Assembly (NCBI GenBank): GCA_964524145.1
Contig: CAZGCA010000087.1
Span: 1-26,216, forward strand
DNA length: 26,216 bases
From: CAZGCA01 sp964524145
Lineage (GTDB): Bacteria; Hydrogenedentota; CAZGCA01
Direction of reading: 5' to 3'
The notes under the pieces are model-generated. The model had not been told where the DNA came from and did no database searches. It saw nothing but the letters and a program-made list of their open reading frames with translations. The position numbers and the translations under genes were made by a program. Below, piece by piece: positions 23,674 to 26,216 of the stretch; position 1 is the first letter of the stretch; every line of letters starts with the position of its first letter.

Positions 23674-24467
23674 CGGAATATGAGTTTCACGAGGGCATAA
23701 AACAGCAGCAAGTCTTCCGGCGGTTCGAGGCGAAGTATATTATCAGCGAACTGGAAGCGGAGGCCATAGCTGATTACATCGGACCGTACGTTGTTCCGGA
23801 CCCCCATGCACAAGAGGGCGCGGCATATCCTGTCAGCAGCCTGTACCTCGACAGCCCGGACCTCAGGATGTTCTGGAGCTCGGAGCTCGGGGAGAAGAAC
23901 CGGTTCAAGCTGCGTGTTCGCGCGTACAGCGACAACCCGGGGGACCCGGTGTTTTTCGAGATCAAACGGCGCATCGGCCCAATTGTCTGGAAGCAACGAG
24001 CGGGGGTGTCAAGAGCGCTTGCAGAGGGTGTATTGCGAGGGGGGGAAGTAGGGCCGCACGTCCTGGCAGAAGCTGACGACGAGGGGATGGACAATCTTTG
24101 CACGTTTCGAGACTACCTGCACATGATGTCGGCGACCCCATGTGTCATGGTTCGGTATTCCAGAGAAGCATACATAAGCAGCCTCGAAGAACCGGTCAGG
24201 ATAACGTTCGACCGATACATTTCTTGTCTGCCGGTTGCCCGCTACACCCCGGACGTATGGTCGTTCGTCGACGGATGGCGTGACATACATGATCCGCTGG
24301 TCATCCTGGAGGTAAAGTTCACTGATGTTATGCCCTTCTGGGTACGCCGGCTTATTCAGAGATTTCACCTTCTCATAGATTCGGTAGCGAAGTATGTGAC
24401 GTGTATGAAGACACTGAGAGGCGCGGGGATTCGGGTCGGAGCACTGTTGGAGACGACGGCGATATGA
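23670..24467 (+). CDS. VTC-domain protein, polyphosphate-polymerase-type
   Basis: This 265-residue protein has the strand motifs of the VTC/triphosphate-tunnel fold. RFEAKYII (R18, E20, K22), SLYLDSPDLRMF, FKLRVRAY, FFEIKRRIG, VRYSREAY, RITFDRYI and LVILEVKFTD place alternating basic and acidic side chains along the tunnel that binds phosphate chains and metal. In yeast the Vtc4 domain makes polyphosphate from ATP. Bacterial stand-alone members are annotated as polyphosphate polymerases but are rarely tested. No signal peptide is seen, so the protein is cytoplasmic. ATG 23670 lacks a ribosome site but overlaps an upstream stop (ATGA). Its own TGA overlaps the start of the DUF4956 gene. VTC and DUF4956 genes are often neighbours, frequently beside CotH genes, so the three likely form one system. 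Confidence 0.88.
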   Translation: MTEYEFHEGIKQQQVFRRFEAKYIISELEAEAIADYIGPYVVPDPHAQEGAAYPVSSLYLDSPDLRMFWSSELGEKNRFKLRVRAYSDNPGDPVFFEIKRRIGPIVWKQRAGVSRALAEGVLRGGEVGPHVLAEADDEGMDNLCTFRDYLHMMSATPCVMVRYSREAYISSLEEPVRITFDRYISCLPVARYTPDVWSFVDGWRDIHDPLVILEVKFTDVMPFWVRRLIQRFHLLIDSVAKYVTCMKTLRGAGIRVGALLETTAI

Positions 24468-25156
24468 ATTCGATCTTCGAACTCGTGGGATTTGGCGGTA
24501 CGGGTGCGGGCGCATTGCAGTTTGAAGAAGCCATCCTGGGCTTACTCCTGGCTTTCGTGCTTGGACAGTTGGCAGCGTGGGTCTACATATACACGCATGC
24601 CGGCCTGTCGTATTCGAGAACGTTCGTGCAGTCAATCGTTCTGCTCACGATAATCATCTCGTTGGCGATGATGGTGATAGGCAGCAATATCGTGATAGCG
24701 TTTGGCCTGATAGGCGCCTTGGCGGTCATTCGGTTCAGGAACATCCTGAAAGACACGCGCGATACCGCGTTCATTTTTTTCGCCCTGGTTGTCGGCATGG
24801 CGGCGGGCACGGGAAGCTACCGGCTCGCGGTGTTCGGCACCGCCCTGTTCTGCGTGGTGCTTCTCTACCTTCACTGGTCATATTTCGGCAGCCGGCACAC
24901 GAGCGACGGATTCGTTCGGTTCCACATTGAAGTTGGGCAAGTGGGCCGGACCGCGCTCCAGTCCATCCTGAACCGTTACTGCCGGTCGACGCACCTGGTG
25001 TCGCAACGGTTCCAGGAAGCCGGCAGAGGTGAGATCGCCTATCGGCTCACGATGCGGGACCCCGCCCGGGCCGATCAGCTGGTGGACGAGCTCCAGCATC
25101 TGGAAGGAGTTTCGCACGTAACGTTCGTCTTGCACGAAGAGCAGGCTGAAGTGTAA
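24464..25156 (+). CDS. DUF4956 family integral membrane protein
   Basis: From ATG 24464 (ATGA overlap with the VTC stop) the protein has 230 residues; the frame's earlier start at 24401 would only extend into the VTC gene. There are about four membrane helices between residues 20 and 135. The family signature is in the middle: GLIGALAVIRFRNILKDTRDTAFIFFALVVG. The last 80 residues are soluble and look like a small alpha/beta regulatory domain (VRFHIEVGQVGRTALQSIL, then LVDELQHLEGVSHVTFVLHE), similar in kind to the C-domain of MgtC-like transporters. The role is unknown. Its constant linkage to VTC proteins suggests a membrane partner that moves or anchors polyphosphate or its product. Its TAA overlaps the ATG of the next gene (TAATG). 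Confidence 0.88.
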   Translation: MNSIFELVGFGGTGAGALQFEEAILGLLLAFVLGQLAAWVYIYTHAGLSYSRTFVQSIVLLTIIISLAMMVIGSNIVIAFGLIGALAVIRFRNILKDTRDTAFIFFALVVGMAAGTGSYRLAVFGTALFCVVLLYLHWSYFGSRHTSDGFVRFHIEVGQVGRTALQSILNRYCRSTHLVSQRFQEAGRGEIAYRLTMRDPARADQLVDELQHLEGVSHVTFVLHEEQAEV

Positions 25157-26216
25157 TGGACGATTCGAACAAAATGAGAGTGGCAACGCCGTTGCTGAGG
25201 CGGATCAGATTGGTCCAACAGCGGTTCCTGCCGGTAGTGGTCTGGTGTGTCGCTCTCGGCATGGCCGTGATGCTCGCGAGACACCGGACCGGATACGTCG
25301 ACGCCGTGGGTGTGGTCGAAGTGCGCGAAACCATGGTTGCGCCGCTTGTGGACGGCACGATCCGGGCAATGAGCGTCGACCTGCTCGACAATGTCGAAGC
25401 GGGAACCGTTATCGCCATGATGGACGATACACTGGTGAGGGCCGAGCTCGTCACGGCAGAAGCCGAGCTCTCGAGGTTGCGTGCCGAGCTTGAGGCCAAT
25501 CGCGACAGACTTCAGCTCGAGGCGGAAGGACGCGAGATTGATGCACTCGCTCTTGATCGCAGGTTCATGCTGAACGAGGAAGAAGCACGGCTGGACTACC
25601 TCGATAGACTCGTGCAGCGCGAAACGGATAGAGTAACGCTGGACCGATTGAGAATCCTTTTCGGGCGCCAGGAGATCTTGCTTAGAGAAGGTGTCACCTC
25701 CCGGGAAATGTACGACGAAACCCGGTTGCAGTACGAAGCTCTCAAAACTGCTTTGCAGGAGAATGAGAGCGCTATCGCGCTTGCAGAACAGCGTATGGAG
25801 GAAACAAGACAGCGACGAGAGGAGCACGAGGACGAGACGACGGATGTCGGTGCAACGCGGTTGGTGCAGGCCCCAACGGAAGGTATCCACGTCCAGGAAA
25901 CGCTCATCCGGCAAATCATGGAACGTCGGAAAACGCTGGTCCTGACAGCCCCGCTGTCCGGGAAAGTGACAGCCATGTTCCACCGAACCGGCGAGACCGT
26001 TCTATCGGGAGATCCTCTGCTGTCTATAACAGACTCGAAGTCCGAACGCGTACTCGCCTACGTCGACGAACGCGCTGCGAAGGGTATTGATGTCGGCACA
26101 AAGGTGGAAGCTCGTTCGCGTCATTTCCCAAGCAGAATCGTAACAGCGAAGGTGCTCAAGCTAAGTGCAAAGATGGAGGAGTTCCCGCTGCACTTGCGTC
26201 GCAACCCGTTGCTGCC
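25156..26216 (+). CDS. HlyD-type membrane-fusion (periplasmic adaptor) protein, partial
   Basis: ATG 25156 overlaps the DUF4956 stop, and the frame is open to the window end (353 codons). A single inner-membrane helix lies near residues 26-42 (FLPVVVWCVALGMAVMLA). The first half of a lipoyl/barrel-sandwich domain follows (VAPLVDGTIRAMSVDLLDNV, then AGTVIAMMDD). A long coiled coil spans about 92-225, rich in Glu, Arg and Leu, with an EGVTSREMYDE hinge. The second lipoyl half is TAPLSGKVTAMFHRTGETV, and a beta-barrel then begins (VLAYVDERAAKGIDVGTKVEA). These proteins bridge an inner-membrane transporter to an outer-membrane channel. The transporter is not visible and would be expected downstream. 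Its overlap with the VTC/DUF4956 pair suggests that this cluster exports something. Confidence 0.85.
   Translation, partial: MDDSNKMRVATPLLRRIRLVQQRFLPVVVWCVALGMAVMLARHRTGYVDAVGVVEVRETMVAPLVDGTIRAMSVDLLDNVEAGTVIAMMDDTLVRAELVTAEAELSRLRAELEANRDRLQLEAEGREIDALALDRRFMLNEEEARLDYLDRLVQRETDRVTLDRLRILFGRQEILLREGVTSREMYDETRLQYEALKTALQENESAIALAEQRMEETRQRREEHEDETTDVGATRLVQAPTEGIHVQETLIRQIMERRKTLVLTAPLSGKVTAMFHRTGETVLSGDPLLSITDSKSERVLAYVDERAAKGIDVGTKVEARSRHFPSRIVTAKVLKLSAKMEEFPLHLRRNPLL

Overview
The window looks like a chromosomal segment of a free-living, at least partly anaerobic, high-GC bacterium with an outer envelope. An aldehyde:ferredoxin-oxidoreductase-type tungsten/molybdenum enzyme argues for anaerobic metabolism, and a membrane-fusion (HlyD-type) protein argues for a Gram-negative-like envelope. 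Dockerin-like and thrombospondin-type-3 calcium repeats, lamin-tail and CotH domains, carboxypeptidase-regulatory-like repeats and an H-x10-DG tail recall planctomycete-like and candidate phyla such as Hydrogenedentota or Lentisphaerota. I cannot assign a phylum from sequence alone.

Layout. (1) 1-2704, plus strand: the 3' end of a gene with a heptapeptide tandem repeat, a hairpin terminator, then a two-gene operon of a four-cluster ferredoxin subunit and an AOR-family oxidoreductase. (2) 2705-3362: gene-poor, holding a remnant of a calcium-repeat/membrane-anchor C-terminus. (3) 3363-5709: a compact type II restriction-modification-like island with its own sigma70-type promoter: PD-(D/E)XK nuclease, Dam-like adenine methyltransferase, a perfect inverted repeat, and a helix-turn-helix protein whose start codon is unclear. 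(4) 5786-9348: an ECF sigma factor followed 2 nt later by a 1012-residue transmembrane anti-sigma factor. The anti-sigma factor has seven carboxypeptidase-regulatory-like repeats and a pseudopilin-like C-terminal domain. (5) 9405-10238: a methyltransferase gene that may be leaderless.

(6) 15885 to 10252, minus strand: a three-gene operon with overlapping ends. It encodes a MerR-type DNA-binding protein, a radical SAM/B12-like protein fused to a CgeB-like glycosyltransferase, and a GT4-methyltransferase-GT2-TPR fusion, probably for surface or appendage glycan work. (7) 18016 to 16109, minus strand: a DUF2225-PilZ (cyclic-di-GMP) fusion with its own promoter. (8) 18163-18790: palindromic repeats, a decayed transposase 5' end frameshifted by a 4-bp duplication, a chimeric gene fragment, and an IS end with two direct repeats. 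(9) 18795-26216, plus strand: a 1463-residue secreted CotH-kinase protein, then a tightly coupled set of VTC-domain (polyphosphate-polymerase-type), DUF4956 membrane and HlyD-type adaptor genes, the last running off the window.

The most unusual items are the sensor-like anti-sigma fusion, the two large glycosylation fusions under a MerR gene, the CotH-VTC-DUF4956-HlyD cluster, and the inverted repeat plus possible AUC start in the R-M island. All names come from motifs read by eye; no database search was run.
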